DNA of 25,936 nt from a virus, in the IMG/VR virus record IMGVR_UViG_3300027754_002030, positions 1 to 25,936 of that record. One strand, 5' to 3'. A program made the translations under genes and the position numbers. Shown here one piece after another: positions 7,630 through 14,808 of this stretch; the first letter of the stretch is position 1; the number at the start of each line of letters is the position of its first letter. The notes below the pieces were generated by a model. That model saw nothing but the letters and a program-made list of their open reading frames with translations, was not told the DNA's origin and did not search any database.

Positions 7630-8249
7630 TTTTTCTTTGTTGGTACTAATTCCTCTGCCTTACGACGCATGTCTGCGGCTTGTTTGGCTAATTTGTCTGC
7701 TTGGCTACGATAATGTTTTGCTTCTGCTTCTGCTGAATCAAATTTAGTTGGTTCAACATAAGTTTCGTTAACACTGGCTGATGTTGTTTTACCAAGATCA
7801 TTAGTTTCAGCAGGCATGTTGCTTACACTACCTACTTCTTTAACTTGAACTTTAGCAGAGGATGATTTGATTGCTAAATCATCAACAGCAACATTATTTT
7901 GTTGAGCAATGAGTACATTGAGTTCCGCTAGATTAATTTTAACATTAAAATTTGGAAGCATCTCTACTTGGCTTGTTGGCACTTTAGTAAGTTTGCCTTG
8001 TGTATGCAGTGCGGCCAGCATAATACTACCATCAGGGAAATTGGCCCTTGCCAACACTTCTGCAAATTCACCAGATTCTTGACCAGAACCAGACTCGACC
8101 AAGTTAATTAGTGCGTTGTGTTGTTCATCTGGCAAGTTTTCTGTTTGGACAACAAGACAATGATCTGATTCACCAGGCAATGTCCTATATGCGACCAAAC
8201 ACTTTCTTCCAGTAGAAACAATTCTACCTACGTGTTTTAGATCAGCCAT
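7626..8249 (-). CDS. Unknown phage protein with coiled-coil C-terminus
   Basis: A 207-residue protein. The N-terminal half (about 1-115) looks like a compact globular domain (VGRIVSTGRKCLVAYRTLPGE; FPDGSIMLAALHTQGKL). Residues 116-165 are low-complexity Ser/Thr/Ala-rich linker, and 165-200 are an Ala/Lys/Glu-rich helix (EAEAKHYRSQADKLAKQA) likely to form a coiled coil. It resembles, from memory, a conserved protein of marine T4-like phages, but I cannot name it. It overlaps the next upstream gene by 8 nt (ATGGCTGA). The architecture would suit a virion or scaffold-associated protein, which is only a guess. Confidence 0.75.
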   Translation of the reverse strand: MADLKHVGRIVSTGRKCLVAYRTLPGESDHCLVVQTENLPDEQHNALINLVESGSGQESGEFAEVLARANFPDGSIMLAALHTQGKLTKVPTSQVEMLPNFNVKINLAELNVLIAQQNNVAVDDLAIKSSSAKVQVKEVGSVSNMPAETNDLGKTTSASVNETYVEPTKFDSAEAEAKHYRSQADKLAKQAADMRRKAEELVPTKKK

Positions 8250-8499
8250 TTTGTTGTCCTTTTGCGGCCACTTGAGCCAAGAAGTTTGATAGTTTGTTAT
8301 AAACTTTACCTACAGCTTCCATTTCAGCGGCTTTGAATGAGCCACGTGAACTGGCAAGATCAATGATCTGCTTCATAGCATTTAGGTCATTAATGTTTAA
8401 ATCGTTTTCAGCAGTTTCTGGTGCTGGGGGTTGTGCGGCTGTACTAGCCACTTCTGGCGCGGAGCCATTTGGTTGTTCTACTTTAGTTTCTTCAGTCAT
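8242..8499 (-). CDS. Small acidic phage protein, unknown function
   Basis: An 85-residue protein. Residues 1-32 are Pro/Ala/Glu-rich and probably disordered; 33-80 form a helical segment (NDLNAMKQIIDLASSRG, then F-K-A-A-E-M-E-A-V-G-K-V-Y-N-K-L). The helical part resembles a small protein common in marine T4-like phages. A good Shine-Dalgarno (AAGGAGA on the - strand, 8505-8511) lies just before the ATG and supports this start. It is the first gene of a leftward cluster with 8242-7312-6626, downstream of a short intergenic region. Confidence 0.75.
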   Translation of the reverse strand: MTEETKVEQPNGSAPEVASTAAQPPAPETAENDLNINDLNAMKQIIDLASSRGSFKAAEMEAVGKVYNKLSNFLAQVAAKGQQNG

Positions 8500-8510
8500 A
8501 ACTGTCTCCT

Positions 8511-8527
8511 TAATGATGACATCATTA
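8511..8527. repeat. Perfect 17-bp palindrome in the leader of the gene at 8499
   Basis: TAATGATG-a-CATCATTA: 8-bp arms with a single central base, between a TATAAT-like -10 (8524-8529 read on the - strand, partly overlapping) and the start codon at 8499. It could be a repressor-type operator; it is AT-rich, so chance is not excluded. Confidence 0.4.
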
Positions 8528-8529
8528 TA
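8524..8529 (-). promoter_or_regulatory. TATAAT box without a -35; possible weak or late-type promoter
   Basis: The - strand reads CTATATAATG in the 52-base gap before the gene starting at 8499. No TTGACA-like hexamer is found 16-18 bases upstream. A T4-type late promoter (TATAAATA) needs no -35, and the match here is partial, so the call is weak. Confidence 0.3.
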
Positions 8530-8551
8530 TAGTCGTATAATGTTTTAGAGG

Positions 8552-8830
8552 TTACAGATTTGAATAAGAAAGTAAAAAGAAACTAATCTCTTTTTCTTGT
8601 TCAAACCCAATTTTTGTAACATAGACAATAGTGTTATTACGATCAAGAGCAATGCCTTGCCCAACGTAATATCTACCGTTTAAGTTGGTATATATCCAAT
8701 CGTCAATTTTTTTAATTAACGTTGGATTATATTTTTCTAGAGTTGTAAAATGGAAATGGCGAGCTGGAAATTCAACTCGCCTTAGATCCAAAAAGTTTAA
8801 GGGATTTGGCTTCCCATTTTTAATGGCCAT
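8552..8830 (-). CDS. Small phage protein, unknown function
   Basis: A 92-residue protein with strand-rich C-terminal half (GRYYVGQGIALDRNNTIVYV, then KIGFEQEKEISFFLL). No membrane segment or known motif. It begins three bases after the stop of the metallopeptidase gene and is probably co-transcribed with it. Residues 65-90 look like a small beta-hairpin. I do not recognise a family. Confidence 0.65.
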   Translation of the reverse strand: MAIKNGKPNPLNFLDLRRVEFPARHFHFTTLEKYNPTLIKKIDDWIYTNLNGRYYVGQGIALDRNNTIVYVTKIGFEQEKEISFFLLSYSNL

Positions 8831-8833
8831 ATA

Positions 8834-10012
8834 TTACTTTTTATCTGAAAACTCGTAATATGCATGGGAACCAAATGGAGGAACAATTTTATCATTACCG
8901 TGAATAATAAACAATGTATCACAGTAGTTGTCATCGCCCCATGAATCCCAAGGATATCCGTCTGTAAACATGATAAACTTTTTAGGAACAATGTCGTTTT
9001 CTTTCATATATGCCCAATTACACATAAAGTCGGTACCGCCACCGCCCATTATTTCGTAACTTAGTATATCTTCGCCACTGTATCCATCAAAGTCTTGTTC
9101 ATTGTACACTTTGGTATCAAAGCACCACAATTTAATATTGTAGTCTTTGTATTCATCCATAATACCTTTGAGTTCAGTAATAAAGTCCATGCTCATCTCA
9201 TCAGTAATTGAACCAGACATGTCTAAACTTACTGCAATATCAATTGTTTCGTCAAACTTCATACCAGGTAAAATTGCACCAGTATGCCATCCCTTACGAT
9301 TAGGACGACTAAAACTATAATCAGTTTTAATTGTACTTTGAATTTGTTGACGTAACAGTTCACGCCAATTCATTTTGGGCTCAGTAAGCTCTTTAATCAT
9401 ACGAGCTATGTTTGCTGGAGTATTGCCAGCACCCGCGGCATTGGCCGCTTGCATAGTAGCTTCGCGAATCTCATCGCGGATCTGTTTTAATTCATCTTTT
9501 GAATATGCTGGGCGACCTTCGCCTTCTTTTTCCCAATCAATATGATCGTCAAGCAATTGACCCAATGCCTTTAATTGTTCTTCATCGTATTTTTCAAAAA
9601 TTTCATCGTAAACTTGTTCAGCACTCTTATTGTAATGCTGTGGGTCGTGAAAGATTTTAATTTCTGGAGGCTGTTCACCAATGTGATCACGGACCAATTG
9701 TCCGTTTACGCAATAGTCAGCGGCAATATTAAAAATTTGACGATCTCTGCCTTCGTTACGTCCCATGTGGTCAAACACATTGTGCAGAATTTCATGTGCA
9801 ACAACAAACTCAACTTGTTTAGTTGTGAGACCACCAAAAAATTCACGATTGTAAAACAAATGACGACCGTCAGTTGCGGCAGTCTTACACCATGCGCTGG
9901 CATCTTGAATTTTTAAACGGGTGGCCATGTTACCAAAAAATGGATGGCGTAGCAATAGTCCCACACGGGCTACAATAATTTTATCAACGACTTCGTCTAA
10001 TGAATGTTGCAT
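8834..10012 (-). CDS. Metallopeptidase-like / VWA-like protein (DUF2201-type), partner of MoxR ATPase
   Basis: A 392-residue protein. The N-terminal domain carries HEILHNVFDH at 73-82: HExxH with a further His, a zincin-type metal site. Residues 130-210 are charged and helical. The C-terminal domain has DMSGS at 264-268, a MIDAS-type DxSxS motif, followed by a T-D-x-F-M-C-N and a FTDGYP segment, as in VWA-like folds. This two-domain layout matches proteins annotated as putative metallopeptidase plus VWA-like domain, normally encoded beside MoxR ATPases, as here. The likely role is ATPase-assisted remodelling or maturation of a target; the target is unknown. A consensus promoter (10044-10072) lies directly upstream, and AGGAGC precedes the ATG. 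Family assignment is good; peptidase activity is not shown by sequence alone. Confidence 0.85.
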   Translation of the reverse strand: MQHSLDEVVDKIIVARVGLLLRHPFFGNMATRLKIQDASAWCKTAATDGRHLFYNREFFGGLTTKQVEFVVAHEILHNVFDHMGRNEGRDRQIFNIAADYCVNGQLVRDHIGEQPPEIKIFHDPQHYNKSAEQVYDEIFEKYDEEQLKALGQLLDDHIDWEKEGEGRPAYSKDELKQIRDEIREATMQAANAAGAGNTPANIARMIKELTEPKMNWRELLRQQIQSTIKTDYSFSRPNRKGWHTGAILPGMKFDETIDIAVSLDMSGSITDEMSMDFITELKGIMDEYKDYNIKLWCFDTKVYNEQDFDGYSGEDILSYEIMGGGGTDFMCNWAYMKENDIVPKKFIMFTDGYPWDSWGDDNYCDTLFIIHGNDKIVPPFGSHAYYEFSDKK

Positions 10013-10043
10013 TTTTCTGCTCCTAATCTGTTACTATGTATAT

Positions 10044-10072
10044 ATTATAACACCTCCCGAAGGAGGTGTCAA
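10044..10072 (-). promoter_or_regulatory. Consensus sigma70 promoter TTGACA-N17-TATAAT
   Basis: On the - strand TTGACA (10072-10067) and TATAAT (10049-10044) are both perfect and 17 bases apart, upstream of the peptidase gene at 10012. The spacer is a hairpin (separate entry). It fits a phage early promoter read by host RNA polymerase. Confidence 0.8.
10050..10069 (-). terminator. UUCG-tetraloop hairpin, terminator-like, inside promoter spacer
   Basis: On the - strand ACACCTCC-TTCG-GGAGGTGT: a perfect 8-bp stem closed by C(UUCG)G, the loop typical of T4-group intrinsic terminators. It lies 14 bases after the moxR-like stop (10083). What follows is TATAATATA rather than a run of U, so termination may be weak; the same bases make the spacer and flank the -10 of a promoter. 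Confidence 0.6.
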
Positions 10073-10082
10073 TAGCTAGATT

Positions 10083-11174
10083 TTACTTCTTTTCAGTTGC
10101 GGCAGAAATGTATTTGCCAAACTTAGCGTGGAACGCATCAAAACAGCTAATCTCATCTGGATCCAACGGCAATTGATATTGCGTCAATGCAAGTTTAGTA
10201 CTCATAATTACCAATTCAGTTTCAAAATTGTCCATGATAAATTGGAAAAAGTTATTAACCTGACTATTCCAATTTTTAGCATTTTTGTCTGCGCTGTCTT
10301 TAAGTTCGTAGCACAGACTAACTGCCAAAGAATACATTGCTGAAATCTCTCTTGACTCCATCTTCTTAACAGAGCCATTCAAAATGTCTGTGGGATTTGG
10401 CATTTTGCTAGCGACTTTACGGTGAGCCATAAATTTAATAGCAAGTCCTTCACCAACTGCACCTGAGACCAAATCGGTCAATGTGTCTGCATCAGTGTCG
10501 TCATCTTCCAACAACTCGCTAACAAAGGTCCAACTACGTGGTGTAGCAAAACTACGTGAGCTAGACTTTGGATCAAAATCATACAAGTCTTTCTTAGAGA
10601 AAGTCAAAAAGCCCACTACGTCTTTATGGATACGATTCTCAGTAGCCCAAAAGCTATAGTCATCCCAGTCAACACGCATCTCCAAGTGAATAAAACGATT
10701 AGCCAACGGAGCTGGCATGCGGAATGTTACACCCTTGTCAGCTTCACGGTTACCAGCGGCAATCATTAACACATTGTCTGGCAATTTGTAAGTGCCCACA
10801 CGACGATTCAAAATCAGCTGATAAGCCGCAGCCTGTACAGCTGGAGCCGCACTATTCATTTCGTCCATAAACAAAATAATTTTTTTATGCTGTGACGCAA
10901 ATGCTTCGTCTGGCAACTCGCTAGGAGGTGCCCAAACCATTTTGCTAGTGTTACTATCAAAATATGGAATACCCTTAATGTCAGTGGGTTCCCACAAACT
11001 TAAACGGATATCAATTACATGGGCATCGAGATCTTCGCCAAGTTGCTTGACGATATCTGATTTACCAATCCCGGGAGGACCCCACAGGAAGATTGGACGA
11101 CGTTTAGAAAAACCTTTTTGGATTGCACGTTTGGCTTGCTTGGGGCCTACAGTACGGGAAATAATCTCGCTCAT
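10083..11174 (-). CDS. MoxR-family AAA+ ATPase
   Basis: A 363-residue protein with Walker A GPPGIGKS at 32-39, Walker B LFMDEM at 101-106, and a sensor-1-like MIAAGN segment near 137-142, followed by R-M-P-A-P-L-A-N-R-F, where the arginine finger of this family lies. MoxR ATPases act as chaperones, normally with a VWA-domain partner; here that partner is the gene at 8834, in the same direction. In T4-like marine phages this pair is common. Length is usual. It has its own promoter (11226-11254) and ends at a UUCG hairpin. The substrate is unknown. Confidence 0.92.
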   Translation of the reverse strand: MSEIISRTVGPKQAKRAIQKGFSKRRPIFLWGPPGIGKSDIVKQLGEDLDAHVIDIRLSLWEPTDIKGIPYFDSNTSKMVWAPPSELPDEAFASQHKKIILFMDEMNSAAPAVQAAAYQLILNRRVGTYKLPDNVLMIAAGNREADKGVTFRMPAPLANRFIHLEMRVDWDDYSFWATENRIHKDVVGFLTFSKKDLYDFDPKSSSRSFATPRSWTFVSELLEDDDTDADTLTDLVSGAVGEGLAIKFMAHRKVASKMPNPTDILNGSVKKMESREISAMYSLAVSLCYELKDSADKNAKNWNSQVNNFFQFIMDNFETELVIMSTKLALTQYQLPLDPDEISCFDAFHAKFGKYISAATEKK

Positions 11175-11225
11175 TTAAGTTCCTATCTTAGTTTGCGGGG
11201 TTGTAAAAAATTGCGCTATGTATGT

Positions 11226-11254
11226 ATTATAGCGTCAGTCCGTTAGGAAGTCAA
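11226..11254 (-). promoter_or_regulatory. Sigma70 promoter TTGACT-N17-TATAAT
   Basis: On the - strand TTGACT (11254-11249) and TATAAT (11231-11226), 17 bases apart, in the 96-base gap before the moxR-like ATG at 11174. One mismatch to consensus over both hexamers. Confidence 0.75.
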
Positions 11255-11261
11255 GCGTATT

Positions 11262-11278
11262 TTGGTTAAATCAACCAA
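11262..11278. repeat. Inverted repeat TTGGTT/AACCAA at the end of the gene at 11271
   Basis: Six-bp arms with a 5-base loop spanning the stop codon of the upstream gene, just ahead of the moxR promoter. The stem is AT-rich with no U-run; it might weakly separate the two transcription units. Confidence 0.25.
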
Positions 11279-11669
11279 TATCTTCAGATTTTTTTCTAGC
11301 GTTGATTGCTTTGACAAGACCGTATTTTCGAATATCGTCTGAAAACAGCATCAATTCAAAAGCCTTTTTTTCCGAAAAAACGGTTAAACTTTGATTGGTT
11401 AGATAGTAAGGACAATCAATAAATCGATCAAAAAATATTATCGTTTGGGGACTAAGTTCAACACTTTGAGTAAACGGTACTTCATATTGGGTCAATTCCA
11501 AAATATTTGTCAAATGTTCATAACCTTCTTCAGTAAGGCGTAGTCCTCCAGAATCTTTAGTGCGTGTATTTTTCCACCAAAGTCTGTGATGCATCTTAAC
11601 TGTGGCTTCATCACAGGATTTTTCTTGTTGTTTCAAAAAAATCTGCGTAAACGCCAATGAAGATATCAT
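11271..11669 (-). CDS. Conserved-looking phage protein, unknown function
   Basis: A 132-residue protein. Recognisable segments are GGLRLTEEGYEHL (about 41-53), a possible winged-helix-like stretch, then IIFFDRFIDCPYYL and V-F-S-E-K-K-A-F-E-L-M-L-F-S-D-D-I-R-K-Y-G. I recall similar proteins in marine T4-like phages but no function. It overlaps the upstream gene by ATGA (11666-11669). It is the last gene of the folE-promoted leftward run, ending at the moxR promoter region. Confidence 0.7.
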   Translation of the reverse strand: MISSLAFTQIFLKQQEKSCDEATVKMHHRLWWKNTRTKDSGGLRLTEEGYEHLTNILELTQYEVPFTQSVELSPQTIIFFDRFIDCPYYLTNQSLTVFSEKKAFELMLFSDDIRKYGLVKAINARKKSEDIG

Positions 11670-11950
11670 TTTAATGTTTGGCCAGATGTTAATACTGTTA
11701 CTTGGAAGTCACTACAACCAAAAGTTAAATTTAATTTTTTGGCTAGATTAACTGCATGTCCTGGATTGCTGAATGCCACTTTTTTGTATTTAGGCCCAGG
11801 ATAGCTGGTAACACTACTAAAACTCTTTAAATTAAAAGGTGAACCTTTATAAAAGACAGCCCAAATTGCTTCGGCTGCTAATACTTGCTCGCACTTATAA
11901 TTTTTTTTGTTTATGTGTTCAAGAAGAACTTTTGGTTTTGGTCTGCTCAC
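11666..11950 (-). CDS. Small basic phage protein, unknown function (GTG start)
   Basis: A 94-residue protein if it begins at GTG 11950, which has a GAGG Shine-Dalgarno nine bases upstream; a TTG at 11965 has none. It is Lys-rich (PKPKVLLEHINKKNYK) with a mixed core (AAEAIWAVFYKG, then V-A-F-S-N-P-G-H-A-V-N-L-A-K-K-L). No known motif. A separate 18-codon reading frame (ATG at 11974) overlaps its start region and may be a leader or a frameshifted former N-terminus. Confidence 0.6.
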   Translation of the reverse strand: MSRPKPKVLLEHINKKNYKCEQVLAAEAIWAVFYKGSPFNLKSFSSVTSYPGPKYKKVAFSNPGHAVNLAKKLNLTFGCSDFQVTVLTSGQTLK

Positions 11951-11983
11951 GATATGCGTCCTCAAATGTACGCATATATTTAT

Positions 11984-12232
11984 CTATTTTTGATTAGAGA
12001 AACCGCCACCGTCTAGCTCTACAGTAACAGTGTCGTTAGCTGTATTTTTAAGAATATGCATCAAATTATCGTAATCTTGAGTTAATTTACTGGTAACTTC
12101 GCCCAAGGTAAATGCCAATTGCTTTGCAGTTTTGATATCTAACTTGATTTCTTTTTGCTGACTCATATCAGCTATTTTTACCTGCTGTATAAACTGTTGC
12201 AAGGGTATTGTGTTAATTGGGTTACTTTGCAT
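11984..12232 (-). CDS. Small helical phage protein, unknown function
   Basis: An 82-residue protein from ATG 12232, which overlaps the previous stop by 11 nt; a longer frame to 12295 lies inside the upstream gene and is less likely. The core KEIKLDIKTAKQLAFTLGEV followed by a T-S-K-L-T-Q-D-Y-D-N-L helix and a short Gly-rich tail resembles a small conserved protein of marine T4-like phages. Function unknown. Confidence 0.7.
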   Translation of the reverse strand: MQSNPINTIPLQQFIQQVKIADMSQQKEIKLDIKTAKQLAFTLGEVTSKLTQDYDNLMHILKNTANDTVTVELDGGGFSNQK

Positions 12233-12695
12233 TGGCCAGTGCCTCTTTTGCTTCTTCTTCTGTTTTAAAAGGACCAGTAAATGGGTAACGCTCAATGGTG
12301 ATCAATTTAGGGCAAAAGCTTCTAACCCAATTTTTAGGGAATTTAATAATGTAGTGTCCAGCACAGAATAAACTTTTACTTTGATTACTTTTTGTAAACA
12401 ATGGTAGTTTTCTTCGTACGTCATACATTGAATTGTATGGTTGCCACTTAGTTGGATGCCCGTGGCATTCATTTACATCAACTTGTGATATAGTGGTTGT
12501 AAACCCTTTTAAGAAAAAATTAGTACCAAACTTCTTTGTTATATCAGACTTTTTAGTAAAATATATTTCTCCGTTAGCACCGCACAACACATACTTGTTG
12601 TTTTCTTTTTTATGTAAGGTACCAACTTTTTCTCCGTCTTGCTCAACAATCCAAAGTAATCCATCTACAATGGGTTTTGCATGTAAGTCTGTCAT
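12222..12695 (-). CDS. Conserved-looking phage protein, unknown function
   Basis: A 157-residue protein. The N-terminus looks beta-rich (GLLWIVEQDGEKVGTLHKK), the centre has a C-H-G-H-P segment, and the end is an F-T-G-P-F-K-T-E-E-E-A-K-E-A-L motif seen in small repeat-like phage domains. No catalytic motif is recognised. It overlaps the upstream small gene by ATGA. Confidence 0.7.
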   Translation of the reverse strand: MTDLHAKPIVDGLLWIVEQDGEKVGTLHKKENNKYVLCGANGEIYFTKKSDITKKFGTNFFLKGFTTTISQVDVNECHGHPTKWQPYNSMYDVRRKLPLFTKSNQSKSLFCAGHYIIKFPKNWVRSFCPKLITIERYPFTGPFKTEEEAKEALANAK

Positions 12696-12886
12696 TCTGC
12701 TTTTCCTCTTTGAAATTTATATTCTCTACGTAGCCACCACTTGTATTGGTGCCAGTATTGATGCATACTTAATTTTGGTTCTCTAAAATTATCTCGTTCA
12801 TCACAATTAGAAATCCAAAGTTTTCTCAACCAATTGGTAAAGTCCGTGTCATGCTCTTTGATATTTTGCTTGGAATGGTTCTGCAT
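12692..12886 (-). CDS. Small Trp-rich phage protein, unknown function
   Basis: A 64-residue protein with five Trp and many charged residues (FTNWLRKLWISNCDE, HQYWHQYKWWLRREY). It overlaps the nuclease gene by 38 nt at its 5' end and the next gene by ATGA. The ATGA coupling and unusual composition support a real gene, although the true start may be somewhat further in. Confidence 0.6.
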   Translation of the reverse strand: MQNHSKQNIKEHDTDFTNWLRKLWISNCDERDNFREPKLSMHQYWHQYKWWLRREYKFQRGKAE

Positions 12887-13817
12887 ATTGTTGTATTGAA
12901 TCCGTAATTTTCTTTAAATCGTACAAGTTACAAAATTTAAGCAATCTAATACCAACTTGATCAATTGTCTTAGGAACAGCATTAGTACTAATTGTTTCCG
13001 TAATTACATTTCTAATATCTTGAGGTTGCGCGGCCAGATCAATGAGTTTACGATTACGTTCGTAATCTTCTAGCACACGATGTTCTTCGCCATTATGGTC
13101 CACCCAACGTTGCAACATCATGTTGTTCCACGCGAATCCGCGATTTGATCTATCGTTAAATGCTTCTTCTAATTTGTTTTTACGTACCTTTGGATAAGCA
13201 CTAAACACATTGTCAGTGGGATCGCCACGCATACATTTTTCAAATAACAGCCATTCAGGATTTGGGACATCCTTAGCCGCATTAGTTTTCTTATCAATAA
13301 CACGTTTGCCCTTTTTATCTAAGATGCCTTCGTGTGTTATAGTTGTTTCCATTACACCATTATATTGTCTAACATTTGGCGCAATCAATTGTACAAAGTC
13401 GCTGTCTGTTGAAATTATCACATGATCTGCATCGGGATGTGTCTGTATCCAACCGGCAATTAAGTCATCTGCTTCTAACTGCGGATTTTGTAGTACAGTA
13501 CAGTTGGTCTTTTCTGCAATAAAATCTTTAAAAGTATCAAATGCTTCCCAAAATACTTTTTCTTCTTCTGCTTGTTTCTCTGTATGTGCGGCACGGGCAT
13601 CACTGCGATTGCGTTTGTAGGGCGCATAATAATCTTTGCGCCAGCTACGCCCTTCAAGACAGAACACAACATGACTGCCATTGAAGTCTTGCCATGCTTT
13701 TTTAATACTGTTTAATGTAATGTGGAATGCCATACCAAGTTTGATATCAGCACTGCCGTTAATAACGTGCCTAGCACGGAAGAATGTGTTTGCTGTATCA
13801 ACTAAAATATAAGTCAT
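12849..13817 (-). CDS. FEN-family 5' nuclease (T4 RNase H-like)
   Basis: A 322-residue PIN-like nuclease. Acidic metal ligands are visible in ILVDTAN (D7), LEADDLIAGW (E115, D117, D118), STDSDFVQL (D138, D140) and RGDPTDN. The basic arch region reads WRKDYYAPYKRNR at about 59-71. These are hallmarks of the 5'-3' exonuclease/flap endonuclease family to which T4 RNase H belongs; it would remove RNA primers and process Okazaki fragments during phage replication. Length is close to T4 RNase H (305). Start ATG 13817 overlaps the upstream gene by 4 nt. Confidence 0.88.
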   Translation of the reverse strand: MTYILVDTANTFFRARHVINGSADIKLGMAFHITLNSIKKAWQDFNGSHVVFCLEGRSWRKDYYAPYKRNRSDARAAHTEKQAEEEKVFWEAFDTFKDFIAEKTNCTVLQNPQLEADDLIAGWIQTHPDADHVIISTDSDFVQLIAPNVRQYNGVMETTITHEGILDKKGKRVIDKKTNAAKDVPNPEWLLFEKCMRGDPTDNVFSAYPKVRKNKLEEAFNDRSNRGFAWNNMMLQRWVDHNGEEHRVLEDYERNRKLIDLAAQPQDIRNVITETISTNAVPKTIDQVGIRLLKFCNLYDLKKITDSIQQYAEPFQAKYQRA

Positions 13818-14263
13818 TTTACCTCTGCTTTGCCACCGGCAAGTTTGTTAACATTAATAAAGCCAGCACCACGATTGGTGTCTTGACCTTCGTCGGCTAA
13901 TACGTTTCGAGCTAGGTCTTTAAACCAACGATCCACAATCTCTTCTTCTGGATCTCCATCAAATCCGTATCCTGCTTGCTTCAATTGTAACACAAACTCG
14001 GCATTCCAGTCAAGCTCAAAAAAGCCATTTCTTATATTATCTTTGTTGACATGCGTATCCAAAACGGCAACCCACGGCTCTCCTTTGGCAGTAGCACGTT
14101 CTTTTGGAGTCATTTTAGCAGTTTCTTCTGCTTTTTGAGCCAACTCTGCGGCACTAGTAGCTTGTTTGGCCACTTTCATAGCATCTTCAGCTTGTTTTAA
14201 ACTGGCTTCAGTTTGAGCTTTTATTTTATCAATGCCAAATAATTTTTCAATAAATTTATTCAT
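13814..14263 (-). CDS. Phage protein with coiled-coil N-terminus, unknown function
   Basis: A 149-residue protein. Residues 12-60 are Ala/Lys/Glu/Gln-rich and strongly helical (EASLKQAEDAMKVAKQ), likely a coiled coil. Residues 62-140 form a distinct domain: EPWVAVLDTHVNKDN, GFFELDWNAEF, then an E-E-I-V-D-R-W-F-K-D-L-A-R-N segment. The second part is very like a conserved domain of marine T4-like phages, from memory, with no function known to me. ATGA overlaps on both sides. Confidence 0.75.
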   Translation of the reverse strand: MNKFIEKLFGIDKIKAQTEASLKQAEDAMKVAKQATSAAELAQKAEETAKMTPKERATAKGEPWVAVLDTHVNKDNIRNGFFELDWNAEFVLQLKQAGYGFDGDPEEEIVDRWFKDLARNVLADEGQDTNRGAGFINVNKLAGGKAEVK

Positions 14264-14808
14264 TTTGTAGTTTCCATATGATACGTCAGTGTTTCCAATG
14301 GAAATATTGGACTAATTTTGTTTTCATAAAATTCCATATGTTTTTCAGCAAATGGAATTAGTAACTTTTGAAACCAAGTTTGATCAATACCTTCATTAAA
14401 TGTTTTACTATGCATTATAAATGCAAAATCGCTATAGGCATATCTTTCATGATACACATGCCCTTTGACAAAGTAACTTAGTGTATCTGCGGTAAAAAAA
14501 TGTTTATGTGTTGGATCAACGCAGGCCCATTTGCTACGGAAGTAGGGAACAATAATAGTTACAGTTGCACCTGCTTTGGATATGCGATGTATTTCTTGCA
14601 TTGCTCTCACAATGTCGTTTAAGTGTTCTAACACGTTGTCCAAATGAACAACATCAAATTCATTGTTATCAAACGGCCAAGGATACACATCAAGATTGTG
14701 TACCACATCCGCGCCAACGTTTTCATTAATGTCCACAGTTACAACAACGTCTCTGAGGTTTCCTGGAAATTCTTTTTTACCACATCCTAATACAAGTAAC
14801 TTGGCCAT
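14260..14808 (-). CDS. Class I SAM-dependent methyltransferase
   Basis: A 182-residue protein from ATG 14808, which overlaps the queE stop as TAATG. Motif I is LVLGCGKKEFPG (residues 5-16), an acidic end of strand 2 in TVDINENVGAD, then FDVVHLDNVLEHL as motif IV-like and a G-A-T-V-T-I-I-V-P-Y-F strand. This is the fold of small-molecule type methyltransferases (Methyltransf_11 type); there is no DNA-recognition domain and no DPPY/PCQ motif. The acceptor is unknown. Being coupled directly to queE, it may methylate a deazapurine or nucleotide, but that is inference. Confidence 0.85.
   Translation of the reverse strand: MAKLLVLGCGKKEFPGNLRDVVVTVDINENVGADVVHNLDVYPWPFDNNEFDVVHLDNVLEHLNDIVRAMQEIHRISKAGATVTIIVPYFRSKWACVDPTHKHFFTADTLSYFVKGHVYHERYAYSDFAFIMHSKTFNEGIDQTWFQKLLIPFAEKHMEFYENKISPIFPLETLTYHMETTK

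Noticed and set aside
9575-9916. 113-codon + strand frame inside the metallopeptidase gene
   Set aside because: It lies antisense to the HExxH region; composition (Phe/Val/Cys-rich) is that of a reverse-complement shadow.
11361-11383. A/T-rich inverted repeat of T and A runs around CCG
   Set aside because: Inside a coding region and made of homopolymer runs; likely codon composition (Lys/Phe) only.
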